This document shows, piece by piece, positions 20,826 to 27,305 of a stretch of DNA of 27,305 bases (positions are counted from its first letter, which is position 1; each line of letters opens with the position of its first letter). A model generated the notes under the pieces. The model was given only the letters and a program-made list of their open reading frames with translations, made no database searches and was not told where the DNA came from. The position numbers were made by a program, and so were the translations under genes. This DNA comes from an uncultured Oscillospiraceae bacterium (GTDB lineage: Bacteria > Bacillota > Clostridia > Oscillospirales > Oscillospiraceae), in the NCBI GenBank assembly GCA_934667815.1, contig CAKUMO010000031.1:1-27305 (forward strand). Direction: 5' to 3'.

Positions 20826-22954
20826 GCGTTTGCCCTCCCGACGATGACGGCGCTGGCGCAGCCCGTCCAGCCGCCCGCAACGGCGGCGGCGTACTGGCAC
20901 TCGCCCTGTGCAACTGCCTGAACCGCCTTTTCCAGCGCGTAGGCCGCTGCGCAGGCGCGGCTGTTGCCGATCTGCGCGGTCACGTCCTGTGCCGCGTCCG
21001 TCGCAGCATAGAAAATTTTGCCGAGCTTCGCTTCCTCCACACCCGCGTCGGCGCAGGCTTCGCGCAGCGTGCGGCCCAGCAGCTTCTGCGTGGATTCCGA
21101 GCCGTAGGCCGCCGGCTCGTGCAGGGAAGCGCTGCCGAGGACGTTGGCATACACCCGCGCGCCGCGCGCCTTTGCGTGCGCCTGTGTTTCAAGGACTGCC
21201 GTCACGCTGCCCTCGGCCAGATTCTCGGCCTTGCCGAGCGCGGCATAGAGGGCAGCAATATTCTCGGAGGTCTCGTCGGTGCCGGAGGTCAGGATGACAA
21301 CCGCCGTGCCGTTTTGCAGCATCATGCAGGCCGTCGTGACCGCCTGCAAGCCCGCCTGTGCGCCGTTTGCAATGGTGGCGCAGTAGCCCTTCAGCCCGGT
21401 AAAGATGGAAAGATGGCCGCCTGCGGCATTGTAGACCGTATTGGGGAAGCTGAATGCGCTGCCCGCCGCCGGTCCCTTCTCACAGACCGTCTTCTGGAAT
21501 GCGGAGATCTCGGCCATGGGGCCGTCCGCCGTGCCGATGACGCTGCCGACCATGGAGGCGTTCTCCGGCGTGATCTCGAAGCCTGCATCGCGCAGGGCAT
21601 CCACGCCGCTGAGCACCTGCATCTGGCTGAAGCGGTCGAGCTTACGATAGAAACCCAGCTTCACACCGCGTGCATTGAAGCCCTCTGCCGTCAGCTCGAC
21701 GGACGGGCCGGCGAGTTTACCGAAGCCCGTCACGGCGATGGGTTCTTTTGCATAAGCGGGTGCATTGTGTTCGTTCTTGCTGAAAATAATGCTCGCGTTT
21801 GTGCCGCCGAAGGCAAAGGAGTTGGACATGACGTTCTGCATTTCCTTTTTTCTGCCGACATTCACGACGCAATCAAGCTGGCCGGCCTTCTCCGCAAGCG
21901 CGGGAAGATCCTCGGGCGCATAGTTGGTCGTGGGAAGGACGGTGTCCTCGGTGAGTGCCTTGACGCTCAGGACGGCCTCCACCGCGCCAGCCGCTCCGAG
22001 GCAGTGGCCCGTCATGGACTTTGTCGAGCTGACGGACGGCGTGCAGCCCTCGAACAGCTTGTGCAGCGACAGAAATTCCGCCGCGTCGTTTTTCTTCGTA
22101 CCGGTGCCGTGGGCATTGATATAGCCGATCTCGGCAGGCGCGACCTTACCGTTTTCCATAGCGCGGCGAAGCGCAGCCATCTGGCCCTCGCCCTCCGGCT
22201 GCGGCGCGGTGATGTGGAAGGCATCGGAGCTGACACCGTAGCCCGCAACCTCGCAATAGATCTTTGCGCCACGCGCGACCGCGTGCTCGTATTCCTCCAC
22301 GACCACGACGCCCGAGCCTTCGCCCAGCGTAATGCCGTTGCTGTGGTTCAACGGAGAGCAGGCCTCCGCAGACAGCGCATGCAACGCGTTAAAGCCGGAA
22401 TAGGCCAGAGACGAAAATGCATCCGTACCGCCGGCAAGATAGACCTTTCCCTTACCCGCGCGGATCAGATCGCAGGCGTAGGCCACACTCATCGTGCCCG
22501 CTGCGCAGGCGTTGACGATGTTGGCCGTCTCGCCGGATGCGCCCAGCTCGTGCGCTACGTCACAGGCGATGGACGAAGCGGACATTTTGAGAATGTCCGC
22601 CTTGTGCTCCTCGCCCCTCAGCAGGCCGGAATAATAGTGATCGATGCTTGCGGCACCGCCGACGCAGCTGCCGAGGACAACGCCCGCATCATGCAGGTCG
22701 CTCTGCGGGAGCTTGCTGTCCTGCACGGCCTCCTGCGCGGCCTTCAGGCACAGGCGCACCGAGCGGTCATACTGCGGTGCGGGCAGCGTATCGCAGTGCA
22801 CCTCGGCGCCGACATGGGAAACGCAGCCCTCTGTGGAAACGCTCTCGACCTCGCGGATGCCGCTCACGCCCTTGCGGATATTGTCCCAGCAGGTCGGAAC
22901 GTCATTGCCCGCAGCGCAGATCAGGCCGAGGCCGGTGATAACATAACGGCTCAT
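20822..22954 (-). CDS. Fused tandem ketosynthase: active FabF-type KS plus inactive KS (chain-length-factor-like)
   Basis: One 710-residue polypeptide, where FabF is usually about 410. Residues 1-395 form a full FabF/KASII domain: nucleophile C150 in VNACAAGTMS, H282 in NAHGTGT, K312 and H317 in TKSMTGHCLGAAGA, and the closing SFAFGGTNAS. Residues about 404-710 begin again with PIAVTGFGKLAG and follow the KS fold (SFPNTVYNAAGGHLSI, then ATIANGAQAGLQAV). The aligned catalytic positions are A532 (Cys), A650 (first His) and N664 (second His), so this half cannot condense. That matches KS plus chain-length-factor pairs of type II PKS or aryl-polyene systems, here in one chain. There is no frameshift or stop between the halves. 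The ATG overlaps the acpP stop by 4 bp. Confidence 0.9.
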   Translation of the reverse strand: MSRYVITGLGLICAAGNDVPTCWDNIRKGVSGIREVESVSTEGCVSHVGAEVHCDTLPAPQYDRSVRLCLKAAQEAVQDSKLPQSDLHDAGVVLGSCVGGAASIDHYYSGLLRGEEHKADILKMSASSIACDVAHELGASGETANIVNACAAGTMSVAYACDLIRAGKGKVYLAGGTDAFSSLAYSGFNALHALSAEACSPLNHSNGITLGEGSGVVVVEEYEHAVARGAKIYCEVAGYGVSSDAFHITAPQPEGEGQMAALRRAMENGKVAPAEIGYINAHGTGTKKNDAAEFLSLHKLFEGCTPSVSSTKSMTGHCLGAAGAVEAVLSVKALTEDTVLPTTNYAPEDLPALAEKAGQLDCVVNVGRKKEMQNVMSNSFAFGGTNASIIFSKNEHNAPAYAKEPIAVTGFGKLAGPSVELTAEGFNARGVKLGFYRKLDRFSQMQVLSGVDALRDAGFEITPENASMVGSVIGTADGPMAEISAFQKTVCEKGPAAGSAFSFPNTVYNAAGGHLSIFTGLKGYCATIANGAQAGLQAVTTACMMLQNGTAVVILTSGTDETSENIAALYAALGKAENLAEGSVTAVLETQAHAKARGARVYANVLGSASLHEPAAYGSESTQKLLGRTLREACADAGVEEAKLGKIFYAATDAAQDVTAQIGNSRACAAAYALEKAVQAVAQGECQYAAAVAGGWTGCASAVIVGRANA

Positions 22955-23196
22955 TGTTCCATGTTTGCAGCGACATAGGCTGCCAGCGCGTTGATGGTCT
23001 GGAAGTGCTCGCGGTCAGCGCCGGTCATATCCACGCCGAACAGCTCGTCAATACCGGAGATGATCTCCAGAGAGTCTACGGAGTCCAGTCCGATGTCGCC
23101 GCCGAACAGCTCTGCATCGTAGTCGAGCATATCCTCGGGGATGCGCAGGTTTTCATGGATCATTTCCTTGATCTTTTCAGCAATTTGTTCGTTCAT
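22951..23196 (-). CDS. Acyl carrier protein
   Basis: An 81-residue acidic four-helix carrier. The phosphopantetheine serine is S39 in DIGLDSVDSLEII. The DSVDSLE form differs from the DSLDxVE form of most housekeeping ACPs and is closer to what I recall in polyene-type or accessory ACPs; this is a soft cue. It would carry the growing acyl chain for the fused KS next door, whose start overlaps its stop. It is preceded by a 35-nt gap with its own -10 element. The start at 23196 has AAAGGA about 10 nt upstream. Confidence 0.92.
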   Translation of the reverse strand: MNEQIAEKIKEMIHENLRIPEDMLDYDAELFGGDIGLDSVDSLEIISGIDELFGVDMTGADREHFQTINALAAYVAANMEQ

Positions 23197-23230
23197 TTTT
23201 CATTATTCCTTTCTGAATTTGTCTCTTGTT

Positions 23231-23259
23231 ATTATACCTCTGTGAAGCGGATAACGCAA
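23231..23259 (-). promoter_or_regulatory. Possible internal promoter before acpP
   Basis: On the minus strand TTGCGT (23259-23254), a 17-nt spacer and a perfect TATAAT (23236-23231). The -10 overlaps the accA stop codon. The -35 is weak. Confidence 0.5.
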
Positions 23260-24047
23260 CCGTTTTCCTCATAGACACCGATGCGGCGGAAGCGGCGATA
23301 GCGCTGCTCGAGAAGCTCGGCCGGCGTCAGGCGGCAAAGCTCCTGCAGATCCATGGAAAGTTCCACGGCCAGCGCCGCGCACATACCGGAAAAGTCCTCG
23401 AAGTTTTCGGGGATGATCCGTTCGGCCACCTGAAGCTGCAGCATGTCCTCCGCCGTGATGTGCAGACATTCGGCAGCGTCGGGTGCACGTCCGGCATCCT
23501 TCCAGAGGATGCTCGCGCAGCCCTCCGGCGAAACGACGGAATAGACCGCATTTTCCAGCATATACACGCGGTTGGCTGCCGCCAGCGCCAGAGCGCCACC
23601 GCTGCCGCCCTCACCGATGACCACGGAGATCACCGGCGTGCGCAGACCCATCATTTCCAGAATATTTTCCGCAATCGCCTCGCCCTGTCCGCGCTCCTCG
23701 GCCTCCGCGCCGCAGTAAGCGCCCAGGGTATCAACGAAGCAGATAACCGGGCGGTGAAATTTCTCCGCCTGCTTCATCAGGCGCAGCGCCTTGCGGTAGC
23801 CCTCGGGCATGGGACAGCCGAAGTGATTGTTCATGCGCGACTCCAGATCGATGCCCTTGTCGATCGCAATATAGGTCACGGGACGGCCTTGCAGCGTCCC
23901 GATGCCCGCCTGAATCGCCGGGTCTTCACCGAAGCGTCTGTCACCGCAGAGATCGAGCCGGTCGGAAAACAGCGCGTTGATATAGGCGCGGCCCGTGGGA
24001 CGGGCATTGTTTCTGGCCGTTTTCAGGCGTTCATAAGCCGTGGTCAT
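23232..24047 (-). CDS. accA: Acetyl-CoA carboxylase carboxyltransferase subunit alpha
   Basis: A 271-residue carboxyltransferase alpha subunit. It contains the crotonase-type oxyanion glycine run [18 protein letters not shown], then [22 protein letters not shown] and [18 protein letters not shown]. It is somewhat shorter at the N-terminus than the roughly 319-residue E. coli form. With AccD it moves carboxyl from carboxybiotin to acetyl-CoA to give malonyl-CoA. The second ATG (24047) is preferred: it has GGAGG 9 nt upstream and makes the 4-bp ATGA overlap with accD. The ATG at 24053 sits only 3 nt from that site. Confidence 0.93.
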   Translation of the reverse strand: MTTAYERLKTARNNARPTGRAYINALFSDRLDLCGDRRFGEDPAIQAGIGTLQGRPVTYIAIDKGIDLESRMNNHFGCPMPEGYRKALRLMKQAEKFHRPVICFVDTLGAYCGAEAEERGQGEAIAENILEMMGLRTPVISVVIGEGGSGGALALAAANRVYMLENAVYSVVSPEGCASILWKDAGRAPDAAECLHITAEDMLQLQVAERIIPENFEDFSGMCAALAVELSMDLQELCRLTPAELLEQRYRRFRRIGVYEENGCVIRFTEV

Positions 24048-24889
24048 GTCCATTCACCTCCATGCAGCCGCAGGAGCTTGCCGAGTGTCTCGGGCAGAAG
24101 CCTGCGTTCAACGACCGCATCCACAAAGCCGTGCTCCCGCAGGAATTCCGCCTTCTGGAAATTCCCGGGAAGCTGGGATCCGGTCGTCTGCTCGACGACA
24201 CGGCGGCCTGCAAAGCCGACCAGCGCATTCGGCTCAGCCAGAATCACGTCCGCCTGCATCGCGAAGGAAGCCGTCACGCCGCCCGTCGTGGGGTCGGTCA
24301 GAACGGCGATGTACAAAAGCCCGGCTTCACTGTGGCGCTTAACCGCGCCGGAGCACTTGGCCATCTGCATCAGGGACACCACGCCCTCCTGCATTCTTGC
24401 GCCGCCCGAGGCCGTGAAGCCGATGACGGGCAGATGCTGCGCAAGCGCCAGCTCGAAAAGCCGCGTGATCTTCTCGCCCACCACGGAACCCATGGAGGCC
24501 ATGAAAAAGCTGGAATCCATCACAAAGGTCGCGCACATCACACCGCCGATGGACGCCGTGCCGCACAGCACCGCCTCCTGCTCCCCCGTAGCCTCTCTGG
24601 TTTTTTCCAACTTTTCGGCGTAGCCCGGGAATTGCAGAAAATCGACGCTCGTCAGGTCCTTTGCGATCTCCTGAAAGCTGTCCGGATCGAAGATTTGCGC
24701 GATACGTTCCCGCGCGGTCATGCGCAGATATTTGCTGCACGTCGGGCAGACCTTTGCGTGCAGTAAAATATCGTCATACGGATGCTCCGTGTGGCAGGCC
24801 GGGCAAACGACCGGCTTATGTACCGGCTTCTTTTCCGGTTCCGGCGCATGCTCCTGCACCCGCTCACGCAGCAGTTCAAGAATCATCAT
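24044..24889 (-). CDS. accD: Acetyl-CoA carboxylase carboxyltransferase subunit beta
   Basis: A 281-residue partner of AccA. The N-terminal zinc ribbon is intact (CPAC then CPTC, spaced 15). The crotonase-type core follows, with [20 protein letters not shown] and [19 protein letters not shown]. The start at 24889 overlaps the fabD stop; a second ATG one codon later has better spacing to GGGAG. No AccB (biotin carrier) or AccC (biotin carboxylase) is encoded in this operon, so those subunits must come from elsewhere. Confidence 0.94.
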   Translation of the reverse strand: MMILELLRERVQEHAPEPEKKPVHKPVVCPACHTEHPYDDILLHAKVCPTCSKYLRMTARERIAQIFDPDSFQEIAKDLTSVDFLQFPGYAEKLEKTREATGEQEAVLCGTASIGGVMCATFVMDSSFFMASMGSVVGEKITRLFELALAQHLPVIGFTASGGARMQEGVVSLMQMAKCSGAVKRHSEAGLLYIAVLTDPTTGGVTASFAMQADVILAEPNALVGFAGRRVVEQTTGSQLPGNFQKAEFLREHGFVDAVVERRLLPETLGKLLRLHGGEWT

Positions 24890-25800
24890 AGGACTCCCGC
24901 CTCCCGCAGCTTTTCAATGCCGTCCGGCGTCTCCACCGCGTAAGCGCGGCAGTCTGCCAGATTCTTCTGCGCAAGCCGGCGCAAAACGCTGCCCGCGCCG
25001 CACTCAATAAATGTATCGAAGCCCTGTGCCCCGAGCGCCTGCATGGTCTTGGCCCAGCGCACCGGGTGGTTGATCTGCTCAAACAGCAGCGTGCGCACGT
25101 CCGAACCGTAAGGCTCCGCCGTGCGGTTGGCGTAAGTCGTGATTTCCGGTTTTGTGAACGCAACATTGCTGATATACGCGTGGAAGTTTCGCGCCGCGCC
25201 GTCCATAAAGGGCGAATGGAAACCGCTGCTGACCTTCAAAGGCACGCTTCTGCCGCCTGCTGCGGCGACATCGTCATAGAACTTCTCCAGCTCTGCGCGT
25301 TCCCCCGCGACCGCGACCTGTCCGTCGCAGTTGTAGTTGACGGGATAGACGTGCTCATAGGCAGCGCACAGGCGCTCGACCGTCTCATCCGAGAGCTTCA
25401 CCACCGCAGCCATGGTCGCATCATGCTCCCTGGCCGCCTCGGCCATAAAGCTGCCGCGGGCGCAGGCAAGGCGGAAGCCCGTCAGCGCATCATAGGCGCC
25501 CGCGAAGGCCAGCGCCGGAAGCTCACCCAGCGAGAAGCCCGCGACCGCCTCGGGGACAAGGCCGCATTCCTTCAGCGCCAGCGCCGCCGCGATGTCCGCC
25601 AGGTACAGGCAAGGCTGAGTGTTTTCCGTATGCTGGAGCGTCTGCTCATCGCCCTCAAACATCTGATGCAGCGTGCCGGGGCGGTATTCCTCCGCCGCAT
25701 CGAACAGCGCACGCACGGAGGCGTACGATCCATAAAGCTCCTTGCCCATGCCGACATGCTGCGCACCCTGTCCGGAAAACAGGAAAGCTGTTTTTCCCAT
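24886..25800 (-). CDS. fabD: Malonyl-CoA:ACP transacylase FabD
   Basis: A 304-residue acyltransferase that loads malonyl onto ACP. It has the N-terminal FSGQGAQ motif at 8-14, the nucleophile S90 in GFSLGE (the usual GHSLGE has histidine before the serine), R115 in CARGSFM and H195 in SSGFHSPFM. Length is normal. It is the first gene of the operon, with AAAGGATG as ribosome-binding site. The operon promoter region lies in the 280-bp gap to infC. Confidence 0.93.
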   Translation of the reverse strand: MGKTAFLFSGQGAQHVGMGKELYGSYASVRALFDAAEEYRPGTLHQMFEGDEQTLQHTENTQPCLYLADIAAALALKECGLVPEAVAGFSLGELPALAFAGAYDALTGFRLACARGSFMAEAAREHDATMAAVVKLSDETVERLCAAYEHVYPVNYNCDGQVAVAGERAELEKFYDDVAAAGGRSVPLKVSSGFHSPFMDGAARNFHAYISNVAFTKPEITTYANRTAEPYGSDVRTLLFEQINHPVRWAKTMQALGAQGFDTFIECGAGSVLRRLAQKNLADCRAYAVETPDGIEKLREAGVL

Positions 25801-25820
25801 GGTTTCATCCTTTCACTTGT

Positions 25821-25837
25821 CAGGAATAAAATCCCTG
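25821..25837. promoter_or_regulatory. Imperfect 17-bp dyad in the fabD leader (candidate operator)
   Basis: CAGGAATAAAATCCCTG is an interrupted palindrome (CAGG-AT...AT-CCTG) between the putative fabD -10 and its ribosome-binding site. A repressor site is possible. It does not match the FapR or FabT operators that I know. Confidence 0.3.
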
Positions 25838-25860
25838 TTTCGACATTTTTCTTACTTACC

Positions 25861-25888
25861 ACTTTATCAGCGCCGGGAGATTTTGCAA
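25861..25888 (-). promoter_or_regulatory. Weak candidate promoter of the FAS-like operon
   Basis: On the minus strand TTGCAA (25888-25883), a 16-nt spacer and TAAAGT (25866-25861), giving a leader of about 55 nt. Both boxes are imperfect. Confidence 0.35.
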
Positions 25889-26058
25889 CCGACATTTTCG
25901 GCCGCATGTATCAAAATCGTGCAAGTGCCCGCGAATGTCCGGATTTTTGCAACGTATCTTGTCTTATCTGGAGATCGGGAATTCTGCTTTACGCGAATTC
26001 CTTTGCCGCAATCATATCATATTTCCGGAAATTTGCAAGATTTTTTCTCAAAAAACGC

Positions 26059-26087
26059 TTGACAATTTGCCCATGCGGTGCTAGAAT
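26059..26087 (+). promoter_or_regulatory. Strong promoter of infC-rpmI-rplT
   Basis: TTGACA (26059-26064), a 17-nt spacer and TAGAAT (26082-26087). It lies about 155 nt before infC, leaving a structured leader. Confidence 0.9.
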
Positions 26088-26091
26088 AATC

Positions 26092-26244
26092 CAGCAAAAC
26101 GAAGAAGGTCGGCAGCCCCGTCCTCACCTCCCGCTTCGGCAAAGAGGTCTGATAATCGAAAAAATGCGCGCCATGGGCGCGGTTTGTTCGGTGCGGGTGC
26201 TGCGGCATCCGCATTTTTTGTATTTGTAATGGAGGTGCTTTACC
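26092..26244 (+). promoter_or_regulatory. infC operon leader with attenuator
   Basis: The leader carries a CGCGCC-ATG-GGCGCG hairpin (26167-26181) and then an intrinsic terminator: TGCGGGTGC / GCATCCGCA stem (26192-26213) followed by six T (26214-26219), all before the start codon. AAAAAATGCG at 26159-26168 is exactly complementary to CGCATTTTTT at 26210-26219, so an alternative fold can bury the T tract. Firmicute infC-rpmI-rplT operons are known to be controlled by L20 binding to the leader (Bacillus). The same logic is likely here. Confidence 0.75.
26192..26219 (+). terminator. Attenuator terminator in the infC leader
   Basis: A nine-base-pair stem with one G-T pair and a TGCG loop, followed by TTTTTT, ends 25 nt before the infC start. 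Confidence 0.8.
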
Positions 26245-26763
<519 letters not shown>

Positions 26764-26781
26764 TTACAAAGGAGAACAATC

Positions 26782-26979
26782 ATGCCGAAACTCAAAACCC
26801 ACAGCGGTGCGAAGAAGAGATTCAACCTCACCAAGACCGGTAAGGTCAAGAGAGCGCACGCCTTCAAGAGCCATATCCTCACCAAGAAGGACACCAAGCG
26901 CGGCCGTCGCCTGAGAAGCACGACCTACGCGGATGTCACCAACGTCGAGAGCATCAAAAAGATGATCCCGTACAAATAA
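26782..26979 (+). CDS. rpmI: 50S ribosomal protein L35
   Basis: A 65-residue, very basic ribosomal protein beginning [13 protein letters not shown] and ending with the usual [20 protein letters not shown]. It lies 18 nt after infC with AAAGGAGA as binding site. Confidence 0.97.
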   Translation: MPKLKTHSGAKKRFNLTKTGKVKRAHAFKSHILTKKDTKRGRRLRSTTYADVTNVESIKKMIPYK

Positions 26980-26999
26980 TCGGATAGGAGGATTCAAAC

Positions 27000-27305
27000 A
27001 TGGCAAGAATTAAAGGCGCAATGATGACGCGCAAGAGAAGAAATAAAGTCCTGAAGCTGGCGAAGTCCTACTGGGGCTCCAAGTCCACCCACTTTAAGAT
27101 GGCCAAGCAGGCCGTCAAAAAGTCCGGCGTTTATGCTTACATTGGCCGCAAGCAGAAGAAGCGCGATTTCCGCCGTCTGTGGATCGCTCGTATCTCCGCT
27201 GCCGTGAAGCCCTACGACATGAACTACTCCCGTTTCATGAACGGTCTGAAGAAGGCCGGCATCGAAATGAACCGCAAGAGCCTGTCCGAGCTGGCCATCA
27301 ACGAC
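27000..27305 (+). CDS. rplT: 50S ribosomal protein L20, 3' end cut by window
   Basis: 102 codons of the roughly 118 of L20 are present: [26 protein letters not shown]... with [21 protein letters not shown]. The family normally opens MARVKGG. The start at 27000 follows AGGAGG. In Bacillus, L20 represses its own operon through the infC leader. Confidence 0.97.
   Translation, partial: MARIKGAMMTRKRRNKVLKLAKSYWGSKSTHFKMAKQAVKKSGVYAYIGRKQKKRDFRRLWIARISAAVKPYDMNYSRFMNGLKKAGIEMNRKSLSELAIND

Larger units (their letters stand above)
25801..26058. other. Divergent intergenic region between fabD and infC
   Basis: About 260 bp without a gene. It holds a weak fabD promoter, a dyad just before the fabD ribosome-binding site, an inverted repeat GGAATTC-N10-GAATTCC at 25978-26001, and three TTTGCAA words (25882, 25946, 26032). 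No FapR or FabT consensus box is seen. Confidence 0.6.

Noticed and set aside
20795..22978. 727-codon plus-strand open frame opposite the ketosynthase
   Set aside because: It is an exact shadow of a well-supported minus-strand gene in GC-rich DNA. Its Arg/Ala/Gly/His/Gln-rich product has no domain wording.
23226..24623. 465-codon plus-strand frame opposite accA/accD
   Set aside because: Antisense to two strongly supported carboxyltransferase genes.
25066..26229. 387-codon plus-strand frame opposite fabD and through the infC leader
   Set aside because: Shadow of fabD. It continues through promoter and attenuator sequences.

Overview
The window looks like chromosomal DNA of a GC-rich, spore-lineage Clostridium-class Firmicute, probably Oscillospirales-like. 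The signs are: spmA/spmB with a sigma-E-type promoter, strong Shine-Dalgarno sites, an infC-rpmI-rplT operon with a non-AUG infC start, clostridial-style DHFR/ThyA, a C_GCAxxG_C_C protein, and a consensus-rich sigma-A promoter set. The lineage is inferred from gene content only.

Layout. 1-640: edge of what looks like an integrated mobile element (cysteine-rich ORF cut by the window edge, several hairpins), next to a tRNA-Thr/tRNA-Tyr pair on the minus strand. 1010-5820 (plus): RsmF-like RNA methyltransferase, murA, a TRIC-family membrane protein and a CPA2-type cation/proton antiporter. 5863-7465 (minus): a three-gene unit (unknown protein, C_GCAxxG_C_C protein, SdpI-like membrane protein). 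7618-8478: degV. 8517-9858 (minus): thyA-folA. 9940-11376: an AbrB-type regulator diverging from spmAB. 11386-11651: a dense array of six palindromes. 11666-18074: an eroded catabolic/transport locus. It has a LacI tail fused to an OppD tail, an intact OppF, two more gene remnants, a KduD-like dehydrogenase, a chimeric ORF, a 6PGDH-like dehydrogenase, a Dabb protein, a MATE exporter and a YcxB-like protein. 18163-25800 (minus): a nine-gene type II fatty-acid/polyketide-like operon, fabD-accD-accA-acpP-KS/KS-fabG-fabZ-flavoprotein-lipoprotein, mostly joined by 4-bp stop/start overlaps. 26059-27305 (plus): infC-rpmI-rplT.

The most interesting part is the FAS-like operon. Its ketosynthase is one 710-residue polypeptide: a complete catalytic KS (C150, H282, K312, H317) followed by a second KS-fold half whose catalytic residues are lost (A532, A650, N664 at the aligned positions). 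This is the logic of a KS plus chain-length-factor pair, but fused. The operon supplies malonyl transfer, carboxyltransferase, ACP, KS, ketoreductase and dehydratase, but no recognisable enoyl reductase, FabH, AccB or AccC. Either those are encoded elsewhere and this is part of housekeeping lipid synthesis, or the operon makes a partly unsaturated (polyene-like) acyl product. The sequence alone cannot decide.

The second notable part is the eroded locus. At least three deletion joints are readable: LacI/OppD, a zinc-dehydrogenase-like start joined to an enolase-superfamily tail, and an in-frame Dabb/dehydrogenase chimera. No convincing promoter is visible in front of the surviving genes.
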